In this document: positions 42,356 through 51,308 of the stretch, piece after piece
Numbering within the stretch: position 1 is the first letter of the stretch
Layout: every line of letters starts with the position of its first letter
Origin: an uncultured Eubacteriales bacterium
Lineage (GTDB): Bacteria > Bacillota > Clostridia > Oscillospirales > Acutalibacteraceae
Assembly (NCBI GenBank): GCA_934436505.1
Contig: CAKSAP010000002.1
Span: 1 to 64,000 of the forward strand
Length of the DNA: 64,000 nt
Reading direction: 5' to 3'
Notes under the pieces: model-generated
What the model was told of the DNA's origin: nothing
The model's input: only the letters and a program-made list of their open reading frames with translations
Databases searched by the model: none
Program-made: the position numbers and the translations under genes

Positions 42356-42989
42356 TTTTACATTCCACCTGCTGCTTTAAGCAATTTGTAACCTTTTCGA
42401 TTTGAGCCGTTTTGAACTTGTAGCCCGTCTTGTTTGCTATAAGCCTTGCCGAAATCGGAACGACCGTTTCAACGACCTCAAGATTGTTCTCTTTAAGCGT
42501 CGTACCCGTTTCGACAATATCTACAATAACGTCGGAAAGTCCTAAAATCGGAGCTATCTCGATTGAGCCGTTAAGATGTATTATATCAATATCTCTGCCG
42601 AGTGAGGCGTAATAATTTTGAGCTATGTTTGAAAATTTCGTTGCGACCCGAAGCGTTTTGCGAACGTCGTCACGGAAGCCCTTAGGTGCGGCAACCGCCA
42701 TTCTGCATTTGCCTATTCCGAGGTCGAGCAGCTCATAAATATCCGGCTCGTATTCAAGAAGAATATCCTTGCCCGCAATGCCTATGTCTGCGGCGCCTCT
42801 TTCGACGTATATGGCAACATCCGAGGGCTTAACCCAGAAGTAGCGAACGCCTGCCTCTTCGTTTTCAAATATAAGCTTTCGGTTTACCTCCTTGATTGAC
42901 GGGCAGGGGAAGCCTGCCTTTTCAAACATGGAATAAACCTTTTCGCCGAGCCTGCCCTTCGGGAGAGCAACATTAAGCATTGTTTTCAA
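42348..42989 (-). CDS. hisG: ATP phosphoribosyltransferase catalytic subunit, short form
   Basis: The 213-aa short HisG, first enzyme of the pathway and the feedback-controlled step. It lacks the C-terminal ACT-like domain and needs HisZ, which precedes it. N-terminal VALPKGRLGEKVYSMFE and the PRPP loop DIVETGTTLKEN are present. A TTG start at 42989 has GAGAGGTG seven bases upstream; ATG 42980 is the alternative. It overlaps hisZ by 17 bases. Confidence 0.95.
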   Translation of the reverse strand: MKTMLNVALPKGRLGEKVYSMFEKAGFPCPSIKEVNRKLIFENEEAGVRYFWVKPSDVAIYVERGAADIGIAGKDILLEYEPDIYELLDLGIGKCRMAVAAPKGFRDDVRKTLRVATKFSNIAQNYYASLGRDIDIIHLNGSIEIAPILGLSDVIVDIVETGTTLKENNLEVVETVVPISARLIANKTGYKFKTAQIEKVTNCLKQQVECKND

Positions 42990-44097
42990 TTAAAATCACC
43001 TCTCCGTTTCGAAGCTCGAAAAGCTTACCGTAGGTTGCTTTTTCAGGGAGCTTTTTTGCCGTGAATACGCAGCCGTACTCGTTTATAAGCCTTTGCGCTG
43101 CGTTTTTGACCGTTGAAATGCTGTCGTTTTCCGAATAGAGCAAAACCGCAGCATAGTCAAACTCCCGTTCCTTTACATTGAAGCGTTCAAGCATATCTAT
43201 ATATACGGCAAAGCCTATCGCCTTTGATTTTCTTGACATACTCTGCATAAGCGAGTCATATCTGCCGCCCGAAAGCACGCTGTCGGGAATTTTGTCGATA
43301 AAGCCCTTAAAAACAATACCGTTATAATAGTTTATATCACTCACTACCGAGAAGTCAATACGCAGCTTGCTTTGAAGCTCCTCATCAAGTGATGAAACAA
43401 CGCTTTCAAATTCCGAAAATTCAGCCTGTGCGCCTATTCGTTCGGCCATAGCCTTGAGCCTCGGCAAAATCTCGTCGGGAGTGCCGTTGTAGGAGATAAG
43501 CTCCTCCAAAAGTGCCGTGCTTTCTGCCGAAACCGACATATCCTCACAAAGCCGCTTCATTTCGTGGGTGTTTTTGTCGGAAATGAGCGAGGTCATTCTT
43601 TTTCTTGCCTCATATGAAAGACCGATATAATCATAAAGCGCAAAAAGTATCGCAAGGTCGGAAACGTCAACGACGCAGCTTTCGCTTATCGTCATAAGGC
43701 TCTTTACGGCAAGGCTCAAAACCTCGCATACACAGTAAGTGTCAACGTCGCCGATACACTCAAGACCTGCCTGCTTGATTTCCTTATATGAATGAGTGCC
43801 CTTTGATACCCTGTAAACATTTTCGTCGTAATATACCTTTTGTACAGAGCCGTCGGAGTCCTTCGTGTTCTTGACTATCGACAGGGTTACGTCGGGCTTT
43901 AATGCCATAAGCTTGCCGTTGGTGTCGGTAAAGGTTATTACGCTGTCGGAAATTAAAAAATCCTTGTTGCGAACATAGAGGTCGTATTCCTCGAACTTAC
44001 GCATTTTGTACTGCTTGTAGCCGTATTTTGAATAGAGCGAGCGAAGAAGAAACACAGCCTGCTCGTCATATTTGAGATTGTCGGTTTCGATTATCAT
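42973..44097 (-). CDS. hisZ: ATP phosphoribosyltransferase regulatory subunit
   Basis: A 374-aa histidyl-tRNA-synthetase-like protein without aminoacylation role. It forms an octamer with short HisG and carries the histidine feedback site. Class II-like motifs are recognisable (MALKPDVTLSIVKN in motif 2, LSGGRYDSLM near 280). It overlaps the regulator gene by four bases (ATGA). Confidence 0.92.
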   Translation of the reverse strand: MIIETDNLKYDEQAVFLLRSLYSKYGYKQYKMRKFEEYDLYVRNKDFLISDSVITFTDTNGKLMALKPDVTLSIVKNTKDSDGSVQKVYYDENVYRVSKGTHSYKEIKQAGLECIGDVDTYCVCEVLSLAVKSLMTISESCVVDVSDLAILFALYDYIGLSYEARKRMTSLISDKNTHEMKRLCEDMSVSAESTALLEELISYNGTPDEILPRLKAMAERIGAQAEFSEFESVVSSLDEELQSKLRIDFSVVSDINYYNGIVFKGFIDKIPDSVLSGGRYDSLMQSMSRKSKAIGFAVYIDMLERFNVKEREFDYAAVLLYSENDSISTVKNAAQRLINEYGCVFTAKKLPEKATYGKLFELRNGEVILIENNA

Positions 44098-44390
44098 TTC
44101 TTTTCACTCTCCTCAAGCTTTTTAATTGCACTTTCATATCCGCCCGAGCCGTAGCGCAGACAGTTGCTGACCCTGCCTATCGTGGCGGTGCTTATGCCCA
44201 CTTGCTTTGAAATAGTAAGGTAATTTGCACCCTTTTCAAGCATTATAGCGGCTTCAAGACGTTGCGCCATATCGATAATTTCCTTTTTAGTGCATAGGTC
44301 GTCGAAGTATTTATAACAGTCGTCAAGACTTTCAAGATTTAGAAAGGTTTGGAAAAGGCGATCCGTTGCCTCTGTTCTGAAATCTGCCAT
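44094..44390 (-). CDS. hisR: TrpR-like regulator, YerC/HisR family
   Basis: A 98-aa helix-turn-helix protein of the TrpR superfamily: ALE-type first helices, then TKKEIIDMAQRLEAAIMLEKGANYLTISKQ and GISTATIGRVSNCLRYGSGGY, the YerC/YecD pattern. Comparative-genomics work proposed this family as the histidine-responsive repressor HisR in Firmicutes. As first gene of the his operon, beneath a matching palindrome, it probably represses its own transcript when histidine is plentiful. The gene symbol follows that proposal. Confidence 0.85.
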   Translation of the reverse strand: MADFRTEATDRLFQTFLNLESLDDCYKYFDDLCTKKEIIDMAQRLEAAIMLEKGANYLTISKQVGISTATIGRVSNCLRYGSGGYESAIKKLEESEKK

Positions 44391-44413
44391 TACAATAGCT
44401 CCTTTACTCTGTC

Positions 44414-44450
44414 GTACTAATATGTTAGCACTTTACCTTGATAAAGTCAA
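44414..44450 (-). promoter_or_regulatory. his operon promoter with overlapping HisR-type operator
   Basis: On the minus strand TTGACT (complement of 44445-44450) and TAACAT (complement of 44422-44427) with exactly 17 bases between form a sigma-A promoter. The palindrome GTACTAA-TATG-TTAGCAC at 44414-44431 covers the -10, so a bound repressor would block the polymerase. Confidence 0.75.
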
Positions 44451-44528
44451 TAAGCTTTGCAAAAAAATTATAGTATTATAAAAAATATTATGATATACTT
44501 TATGATATACTTTTCAAGAGGTGAGGAA

Positions 44529-47198
44529 ATGAAAAATATGAAAAAGTTGATTTCGGCGGCTCTTGTTGCGGCGGTTTGCTTTTCGTGCACCGCTTGTGCA
44601 AAAACGCCCGATATTAGTGATGTGTTTAAGGATAATGAGAAAATCTCATATTCGACCTCCTACACACAGCTTTCCGACAAAAAGACAAATAAGAAAAAGT
44701 CGTGGCGGCAGGGAATGGTCGGCGGTAACGGTCTTGAGGGCTTTATCACAAGCGGAAGTCCGTACAGCGATACGATTATTTACCAGAATATGCATTTCAT
44801 TATGCCTAACGAAAACGCCCGAACCTGTCCCGATACGGCGGACGAGTTTGAAACGGTAAAGCAGAGCATTGTAAAGGGCGAGGATATAGTTGACAATGCA
44901 AGCTATGACGATGTCTACCGCTTCCATCCGGGCGGTCAGCTGCGTATTTCCTCGCAGAAACACCGCACAAAGGACTATGTACGCTATACCGACTATGAAA
45001 CGGCTCAGGTCGGCGTGAGATACACCGATAAAAACGGTACTTGGGAGAGGACGACCTTTACCTCTCTTGCCGACTGCGTAACCGTAACTAAAATCGAAAA
45101 GTCAAGTGAAAATACACCCGTAACCGTTACGCTCGGCTATGACGATATTTCCACTCTTGCGAACTATTCAAAGAGCGACGAGGTGAATATAAGATACAAA
45201 AAGACAGCCGACGGCGACAAGGGATATCTTGCCTTTGTCGCACATTATCCCGACTATGAAAACTCGGAGCTTAAAAACGGCGGATATGCCACTCTTACAT
45301 ATATTGTAACGGATGGCGGTACGCTCGATTTTTCGGAAAAAGCCAAGCCTTCCGATGAGCAATATGCTTCGGACTCTCAACCGCAGGTTACAGTAAGCGG
45401 TGCGGACAGCGTTTATCTCATAGCCGTTACGGGCAGGGATTATAATATGGGCAAATATTCCGACTTTGACGCTCAAACAGACTATTCGCTTGTAAACTCG
45501 CTTTATGAGAGAGCTGCTGATTTTGCAAAAAAATATACGGCTGACGGAAAATTCAGCTATGATTCTGCGCTCAATGCACACCTTGCAAAATACAAGCCGC
45601 AGTTTGACGCAGTAACGCTTACCTTGAAGGACGGAAGCTCCGACAAGTCAAACGAATCGCTTTTACGCTCGCAGCGATTTAAGAAAAAGCTCAATTCCGC
45701 TTTGAGTCAGCGTTCGTACTATGCAGGCAGATACGCATACCTCTGCTGCAGCGGATATTCTACCTCACGCCTTTACGGTATGTGGACAGGAGAATGGAAC
45801 ACGGGCTGGGGCAGTAAATATACAATGGACGCAAATGTTAATTTGCAGACCTCGTCCATGAATACGGGCAATATTTCATCTTCGCCGATAGGCTATACAT
45901 ATTTTATACTCCGTCAGCTGCCCGACTGGGAGGAAAACGCCCTTGCGACCCACGGCTTTACCGATGCAATACAGGCTCCCGTAAACACCGACGGCGACAA
46001 GGCGGTAATCACGGAAACGTGTTATCCGTATCCGTTCAGATATTGGAACGCAGGCTCAAGCTGGATGATTCAGCCGCTGTATGAAACCTTGCAGTGCTAC
46101 GGCAATATACAGATTCCGCTAAGCGACGAAATAGACCTTGAAAAGCTCAAATCCGTGCTTTCGGCGACTGCCGACGACCTTACGGACAGTGATATAGAAG
46201 CGATTAAAGCAAGGGGTTACTTGCAGCTTGAAGAAGATGTGCTTATGCCGCTTCTTATTAAGTCTGTAAACTATTGGGAACAGCTTATGACCGCCGAGTA
46301 TTACACTGACTCGAACGGGGATATTCATTACGAAGCGGGTAAGACGGAGCTTGCCGACAATGAATACTATTGCATTTTGCCGAGCTATTCTCCCGAAAAC
46401 AACCCGTCAAATTATCCGTCTCCGTCCGACGCAAACACGGCTATCGACATTGCCGCATGCAGGGATAATATAAATATGCTTTTGAGCGTTGTAAAGGTTG
46501 TTGCACCCGAAACGGATACGGCAAGGTGGGAGTATATGCTCAAAAAGCTTCCGCCGTATCTCTATGACGAGACGGGAGCACTCAAGGAATGGGCGTGCAA
46601 TCAGTTCAGCGAGAACAACAAGCACAGACATTTAAGCCACCTTTACTGTGTATGGCCGCTGTTTGAAACGCAGAACGACGAACAGCTCAAGCAGGCTTGC
46701 ATACAGGCGATTGATAACAGAACTTCGGAGAATGAGGCAAGCCACGCACTTGTCCACCGTTCGCTTATTGCGGCAAGGCTCAAGGACAGAGCAAGTATCA
46801 CATCGGCTCTTTTGAAGCTTCAAAACCATAAAATCAGATATAATTCTCTTATGACAAACCACGATTACGACCAAGGAAGCTGTTATTGTACTGATTTTGC
46901 AATAGGCTACCTCGGAATTGTCAATGAAGCGCTTGTTTATTCAAACACAAATGAGATAGAGGTGCTTCCGGCACTGTTTGAGTCGGGCTTTGACGCAGGC
47001 GAGATAACAGGCATAAAGGCGAGAACCCGTGCCACCGTTGACTCGCTTAAATGGGATGTGAACGCAAAAACCGCACAGGTAACTGTAACCTCAGATATTG
47101 AGCAAACGATAAAGCTTTCCTGCGGACTTTCCGACAAAACCGAAACGCTTACCTTTGCGCCCGGCGAAACAAAAACGGTTGAGTTTACGCTCAACTGA
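44529..47198 (+). CDS. GH95-family glycoside hydrolase lipoprotein
   Basis: An 889-aa exported enzyme of the alpha-L-fucosidase/galactosidase family GH95. A lipoprotein signal is present (VAAVCFSCTAC; Cys near 20-24). The N-terminal beta-sandwich (about 50-330) has GNGLEGFITSG, and the (alpha/alpha)6 barrel shows AGRYAYLCCSGYSTSRLYGMWTGEW, then YTMDANVNLQ with the conserved Asn-x-Asn pair, and HRHLSHLYCVWPL. A C-terminal beta domain of about 100 aa follows. The barrel is diverged from known fucosidases (the usual NYWPA block is absent and the GW-rich block before the C-terminus is replaced), so substrate choice may differ. ATG 44529 follows GAGGTGAGG. It diverges from the his operon and stands alone. 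Confidence 0.8.
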   Translation: MKNMKKLISAALVAAVCFSCTACAKTPDISDVFKDNEKISYSTSYTQLSDKKTNKKKSWRQGMVGGNGLEGFITSGSPYSDTIIYQNMHFIMPNENARTCPDTADEFETVKQSIVKGEDIVDNASYDDVYRFHPGGQLRISSQKHRTKDYVRYTDYETAQVGVRYTDKNGTWERTTFTSLADCVTVTKIEKSSENTPVTVTLGYDDISTLANYSKSDEVNIRYKKTADGDKGYLAFVAHYPDYENSELKNGGYATLTYIVTDGGTLDFSEKAKPSDEQYASDSQPQVTVSGADSVYLIAVTGRDYNMGKYSDFDAQTDYSLVNSLYERAADFAKKYTADGKFSYDSALNAHLAKYKPQFDAVTLTLKDGSSDKSNESLLRSQRFKKKLNSALSQRSYYAGRYAYLCCSGYSTSRLYGMWTGEWNTGWGSKYTMDANVNLQTSSMNTGNISSSPIGYTYFILRQLPDWEENALATHGFTDAIQAPVNTDGDKAVITETCYPYPFRYWNAGSSWMIQPLYETLQCYGNIQIPLSDEIDLEKLKSVLSATADDLTDSDIEAIKARGYLQLEEDVLMPLLIKSVNYWEQLMTAEYYTDSNGDIHYEAGKTELADNEYYCILPSYSPENNPSNYPSPSDANTAIDIAACRDNINMLLSVVKVVAPETDTARWEYMLKKLPPYLYDETGALKEWACNQFSENNKHRHLSHLYCVWPLFETQNDEQLKQACIQAIDNRTSENEASHALVHRSLIAARLKDRASITSALLKLQNHKIRYNSLMTNHDYDQGSCYCTDFAIGYLGIVNEALVYSNTNEIEVLPALFESGFDAGEITGIKARTRATVDSLKWDVNAKTAQVTVTSDIEQTIKLSCGLSDKTETLTFAPGETKTVEFTLN

Positions 47199-47215
47199 AA
47201 ACGGAATATATCAAC

Positions 47216-47250
47216 GGACTGTAAAACTGCTGCTTTTACAGTCCGTTTTT
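47216..47250. terminator. Terminator after the GH95 gene
   Basis: An 11-bp perfect stem, GGACTGTAAAA and TTTTACAGTCC, then GTTTTT. Confidence 0.88.
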
Positions 47251-47261
47251 ATGTCTAAGCC

Positions 47262-47290
47262 TTGACAAAACAGGGGATATACTGTATCAT
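47262..47290 (+). promoter_or_regulatory. Promoter of queT
   Basis: TTGACA at 47262-47267 and TATCAT at 47285-47290 with 17 bases between. Confidence 0.7.
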
Positions 47291-47296
47291 TTCATT

Positions 47297-47363
47297 GCTT
47301 CAAGCGAAGCGGTCAGTTCGTAACCATCCTGACCGACACTTTGTGTCAATCAAAACTAAGGAG
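47297..47363 (+). promoter_or_regulatory. Candidate preQ1-III riboswitch
   Basis: Between the promoter and queT lie three stems: GCTTC/GAAGC (47297-47310), CGGTCAG/CTGACCG with a TTCGTAACCATC loop (47310-47335) and GACAC/GTGTC (47335-47347). They are followed by CAAAACTAAGGAG, which contains the ribosome site. An A-rich ACTAAGGAG end that can pair back to a loop is a preQ1-riboswitch trait, and class III is known from Ruminococcaceae upstream of queT. The class call is from memory, not a covariance search. Confidence 0.5.
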
Positions 47364-47371
47364 AATTGAAT

Positions 47372-47884
47372 ATGAAAAACAAAAAGGTTTACACACTTGT
47401 TTCGGGTGCGGTAATTGCCGCACTTTACGCCGCATTGACTTACGCCGCATCATCGGTCGGACTTGCTTACGGAGCTGTTCAGTTTCGATTTTCGGAGGCT
47501 CTTACGGTGCTTGCAGCACTCACTCCGGCAGCAATTCCCGGGCTTACAATCGGCTGCTTTTTGGGAAATCTCGGAAGTCCGTACGGTATGATTGATATTA
47601 TCTGCGGAACTCTTGCAACGTTCGTTGCCGCATTTCTTTCCTATAAGACAAGAAATGTCAAGGTAAAAGGTATATCCGTGTTGGCACCTCTGTTCCCCGT
47701 AATCAGCAACGCACTTATTGTCGGTGCGGAGATTACAGCCTTTCTTCCCGAGGGCTTTACATTTTACGGCTATCTTATTCAGGCGCTTTGGGTCGGTCTC
47801 GGCGAGCTTGTCGTGTGCTATGCCGCAGGAATTCCGTTGCTTATAGCGGTTGAAAAGACGCAGCTTAAAAAGTACATTAAATAA
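47372..47884 (+). CDS. queT: Queuosine-precursor transporter QueT
   Basis: A 170-aa membrane protein with five to six membrane segments, the substrate-binding S component of an ECF transporter that imports preQ1/queuine precursors. Recognisable blocks are AALYAALTYAAS, YGAVQFRFSEALTVLAAL and PGLTIGCFLGNL. ATG 47372 has AAGGAG eight bases upstream; the TTG at 47366 is too close. The riboswitch-like leader agrees with preQ1 control. Confidence 0.9.
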   Translation: MKNKKVYTLVSGAVIAALYAALTYAASSVGLAYGAVQFRFSEALTVLAALTPAAIPGLTIGCFLGNLGSPYGMIDIICGTLATFVAAFLSYKTRNVKVKGISVLAPLFPVISNALIVGAEITAFLPEGFTFYGYLIQALWVGLGELVVCYAAGIPLLIAVEKTQLKKYIK

Positions 47885-47944
47885 ATAATATTGAACAACA
47901 CTGTCCTTTGTGTTACAATTTAACAGAAAGGGCGGTGTCTTTTT

Positions 47945-48625
47945 ATGTCAAAAATCATTGTTGCAGATGATGAGCAGCTTATCAGAAGCCTTGTTTCGGA
48001 TTTTCTTGAAAAGGCAGGCTATACCGTTTTGCAGGCTGAGGACGGAGCAAAAGCGCTTGAGCTTTTTAATGAAAACAGGGACGTTGCACTTTGTATTCTT
48101 GATATTATGATGCCCGAGCTTGACGGCTGGGAGGTCTGCCGCAGGATACGCAGCACCTCGGATGTTCCGATTATGCTTTTGACCGCAAGAAGTCAGGATT
48201 TTGACCAGATAACAGGCTTCGATTCGGGCGCAGATGACTATGTTACAAAGCCGTTTTCTCCCGTCGTGCTTGTTAAGAGGGTGGAGGCATTGCTCCGCCG
48301 TAACGGTGCATTGAAGTCCGAAAAAGAGGGCTTGTGGGGGCTTGTCATTGACCCCGAGGCTCTTGATGTTCGTATTGACGGAAAGAAAATTGACCTTACC
48401 GTTAAGGAATTTAAGATACTTGAAAAGCTTTCGCAGGCTGTCGGCAGGGTTTACAGCCGTGAGCAGCTGCTTGATGACGTGTGGGGCTATGATTATTTCG
48501 GAGATATAAGGACTGTTGACACGCACGTTGCAAGGCTTCGCACAAAGCTTGGCGAGTGGGGAGAGGCTCATTTGAAAACCGTCTATGCGGTCGGATATAA
48601 GCTTCAGGAGAATTCCGATGAATAA
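47945..48625 (+). CDS. OmpR-family response regulator
   Basis: A 226-aa DNA-binding regulator. Receiver: acidic pair DDE at 9-11, phospho-acceptor Asp53 in CILDIMMPELDG and Lys in TKPF near 102. Winged helix C-terminal domain with LTVKEFKILEKLSQ, DVWGYDYFGDIRTVDTHVARLRTKL. It overlaps its kinase by eight bases. The pattern is close to VanR/SrrA-type regulators, and the target genes are unknown. Confidence 0.93.
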   Translation: MSKIIVADDEQLIRSLVSDFLEKAGYTVLQAEDGAKALELFNENRDVALCILDIMMPELDGWEVCRRIRSTSDVPIMLLTARSQDFDQITGFDSGADDYVTKPFSPVVLVKRVEALLRRNGALKSEKEGLWGLVIDPEALDVRIDGKKIDLTVKEFKILEKLSQAVGRVYSREQLLDDVWGYDYFGDIRTVDTHVARLRTKLGEWGEAHLKTVYAVGYKLQENSDE

Positions 48626-50066
48626 TAAGCAGAGTAAAAAGATAATAAGCATCCGCACCCGACTGTTTTTGCAGGTCGGGGCAGTTGTGGTTGTTGCCGT
48701 ACTGCTTATTTTGTCGCTTAACAATTTCCTTTTGCCGACAATTTACGCAAAGAACGAAAAGCGTTCTATGATTGATGTTAAAAATGAAATAAGCACCTTT
48801 GATTTTAATGCGGGCGATTATGTATCGCAGCTGAGCTCGCTTGAAAAGAAGTACGGCTTTTCCATTGATATTTATTCTCAAAACGGCGATCCGCTTTATT
48901 TCGGTACGACGGACATTTTCTCGTCAAAGGGTAAAATTACCGTTTCAAAGCGGCAGGACTACGACGACGGCTCGTTTTTTGAAATTCAGACGATTGAAAA
49001 CGAAAATATACAGTATATAGTTTACGGCTCACACCTTTCGGGCGGCGAGGAAATTGAAATGTATTCCCGTAAGGACGACGTTGACCGCACGGCTGATATT
49101 GCAGTTATGATTACAAGCGTTACAAGCGTTGTCGCAATGCTTGCGGCGATGGGCGTTATCTATTTTTATTCGGGTAAATTCACAAAGCCGCTTATTAAAA
49201 TGAGCGAGGTAACGGGAAAAATGGCGGAAATGGATTTTTCCGAGAAATGCGAGGTTACGGGCAATGATGAATTGAGCGTGCTCTCGTCAAGTATCAATCA
49301 CCTGTCCGATTCGCTTAATGAAACGCTTGATGATTTGCACAGCAAAAACGAAAGATTATTAAAAGATATTGAAAAAGAAAAAACGCTTGAAAAAATCAGA
49401 AAGGATTTCATTTCAAACGTTTCTCATGAGCTGAAAACGCCGATTTCTATAATAAGGGGATATTCCGAGGGTGCGTCGCTGATGATTGAAAACGGCGAAA
49501 CCGAGTCGGCAAAAAAATATTGCGATGTTATTGTCGGAGAAACCGAAAAAATGAACACGCTTGTATTACAGCTCTTGGAGCTTTCAATGTACGAGTCTGG
49601 AAATGTTGCACTAAAGGATGAAAACTTTGATATTTCCGCTTTGACAGACGATTACGCAGACGCAAATTCCATCAAAACAAGTGTAAAGGGTATAACCTTT
49701 ACAAACAAAATCCCTGAAAACACAAGGGTTGTCGGCGACAGAGTGAAAACGGAAATGATTATAAACAATTATATTTCAAATGCCGTGTCGCATGCAGACG
49801 GAGAGAAGCGGATTACAGTTTCAAGTAATGATTTGGGCGACAGATACAGGATTTCCGTCTTTAATACGGGTAAGCCGATAGCCGACGAGGATATAGATAA
49901 GATTTGGATTGCCTTTTACCGTGCGGATAAGTCGAGAAGTCGAAGTGAGGGCAGATACGGCTTGGGACTTTCGATAGTCAGCGCAATTCAAAAACTTTAC
50001 GGACTCGATTACGGAGTGATAAATCACGAAAACGGCGTTGAGTTTTGGTTTGATATTAAAAAGTAA
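48618..50066 (+). CDS. Sensor histidine kinase
   Basis: A 482-aa classical kinase: membrane segment near 20-40, an extracellular sensor domain of about 130 aa, a second membrane segment near 170-190, HAMP, then the H box VSHELKTPISIIRGYSEG with His270, an N box near 385 (NNYISNAVSHA) and a G2 region GLGLSIVSAI. ATG 48618 is preferred because it overlaps the regulator stop and lies at a usual distance from AGGAG. It forms a complete two-component system with the upstream gene. Confidence 0.92.
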   Translation: MNNKQSKKIISIRTRLFLQVGAVVVVAVLLILSLNNFLLPTIYAKNEKRSMIDVKNEISTFDFNAGDYVSQLSSLEKKYGFSIDIYSQNGDPLYFGTTDIFSSKGKITVSKRQDYDDGSFFEIQTIENENIQYIVYGSHLSGGEEIEMYSRKDDVDRTADIAVMITSVTSVVAMLAAMGVIYFYSGKFTKPLIKMSEVTGKMAEMDFSEKCEVTGNDELSVLSSSINHLSDSLNETLDDLHSKNERLLKDIEKEKTLEKIRKDFISNVSHELKTPISIIRGYSEGASLMIENGETESAKKYCDVIVGETEKMNTLVLQLLELSMYESGNVALKDENFDISALTDDYADANSIKTSVKGITFTNKIPENTRVVGDRVKTEMIINNYISNAVSHADGEKRITVSSNDLGDRYRISVFNTGKPIADEDIDKIWIAFYRADKSRSRSEGRYGLGLSIVSAIQKLYGLDYGVINHENGVEFWFDIKK

Positions 50067-50133
50067 CCACAGCAGTAAGCACTTATAAGTTTTTACTGCC
50101 ATAAGCCGCTTGATTTTAATTTTGGAGGTTGCT

Positions 50134-50481
50134 ATGAAATTTTGGGCAAAAAAAGCGAAATTGAATTCAGCATTTAAGCCTACTCCTCGTTTTTATTCTG
50201 ATGAACAAGGTCGCATTTTTGGTGCATTTGCACTAACCGAAGGCACTGATACAATTCTTCCAATCTATCCACAAAAGCAATTTATGGTAGAAAACAAGCC
50301 TGTGAATATATGAAAATTGGTTTTTGTCAGTACAACTGAAGATGCAATCGTATTTGAAATGAATTATTTTGATATATTTAGAAAGTTGGAAAAATTCATT
50401 TCTGATAAAAACGATAATGCCATCTTGTTAAGTTCACTCACCTATGAGGATATGAAATCTGTTATTCAATCATATCAGTAA
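50134..50481 (+). pseudogene. Immunity-like gene interrupted by one nonsense codon
   Basis: The frame from ATG 50134 (GGAGG at 50124-50128) meets TGA at 50311-50313 after 59 codons, yet the same frame stays open for 55 more codons to TAA 50479-50481 and reads as protein (KLVFVSTTEDAIVFEMNYFD). Joined, this gives a 115-residue compact protein with a Trp-sized gap (VNI-stop-KL). A single TGG-to-TGA change explains it. No selenocysteine-type element was seen. Not recognised by family; its setting beside an immunity-like gene suggests contact-dependent toxin immunity. Confidence 0.65.
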
Positions 50482-50526
50482 AAGTTAATGTGATTGATTA
50501 CATTTTTAGTCGAAAGGAATATAGAA

Positions 50527-51051
50527 ATGAAATTTTCAGATGAATATAAACTTACAGAATACTGTCAAGTGCAATCGACGATTGATTATATTACGAAAGG
50601 AAAGAATAAATTATCCGCCGGAAACTACGGAGATGGTATTTTCAGCATTTTGGATATCGATACTTCTGTTAATATAATTAAAAGTTGGAATTGGAAATTC
50701 AATAAAAGATTTATTCCTATTGTAGCAACTGCATTTGGCGATCTATTTTTGTATTGTGTTGCCAACCAATATGTGTACTATTTTCAGCCACAATACAATA
50801 CTAACGATATGATTACAAAAAATATAGATGAATTGTTTGATGAGGCATTCAATCATCCAAGTATAAAATCGGGATTATTACAAGAGGAAAAATTTGAAAA
50901 AATCACATCACTATTTGGCTATCTCAAATATGGAGAAACATTTATTCTTAAACCATGGATTTTACTGGGAGGAACAGATAAACCCGAAAATTATGTTATA
51001 GGTAATTTGAGTACATATTTAGATTTAGTTTCACAAACACTCAATAAATAA
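50527..51051 (+). CDS. GAD-like/DUF1851-type immunity-like protein
   Basis: A 174-aa soluble protein. The segment RFIPIVATAFGDLFLYCVANQYVYYFQPQYN near 68-98 has the AFGDLFL...YYxxPQY pattern of GAD-like/DUF1851 (Tdi1-type) proteins that neutralise polymorphic toxins. The C-terminal part (LFGYLKYGETFILKPWILLGG) fits the second half of that family. ATG 50527 follows GAAAGGAAT. No toxin gene is near, so it would be an orphan immunity gene. Probability rests on this motif alone. Confidence 0.6.
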   Translation: MKFSDEYKLTEYCQVQSTIDYITKGKNKLSAGNYGDGIFSILDIDTSVNIIKSWNWKFNKRFIPIVATAFGDLFLYCVANQYVYYFQPQYNTNDMITKNIDELFDEAFNHPSIKSGLLQEEKFEKITSLFGYLKYGETFILKPWILLGGTDKPENYVIGNLSTYLDLVSQTLNK

Positions 51052-51257
51052 AACATAATTTGGTTCAAAAAACATGCATGTTGAATTTTTTATAATTAAG
51101 TAATTTCAATATGACTGTATTACCGGTAAGATGATATAAGAATAAATTTACTCTGAAAGAACCCCAATCGCCGTATCCCATAAAGATATGACGGTTGGGG
51201 AATTGTATAAGGTGAATGGCAAATAAAGATGTGTGAAACACAATGTATATAATTATT

Positions 51258-51302
51258 AAGAGCGTCAAGCTTGTGTAAAAACAAGTTTGGCGCTCTTATT
51301 TA
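51258..51302. terminator. Bidirectional terminator
   Basis: A stem of 17 positions (AAGAGCG... and ...CGCTCTT, with two wobble pairs) and an A-rich loop, between the immunity-like gene and spoVT, serves both directions. The 200 bases before it show no gene. Confidence 0.85.
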
Positions 51303-51308
51303 TTAAAT

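Noticed and set aside
50311..50313. TGA read as selenocysteine or tryptophan
   Set aside because: No SECIS-like hairpin was seen directly after the codon and TGA is a normal stop elsewhere in the window (for example 21338-21340 and 50064-50066 region genes use standard stops); a nonsense mutation is simpler.
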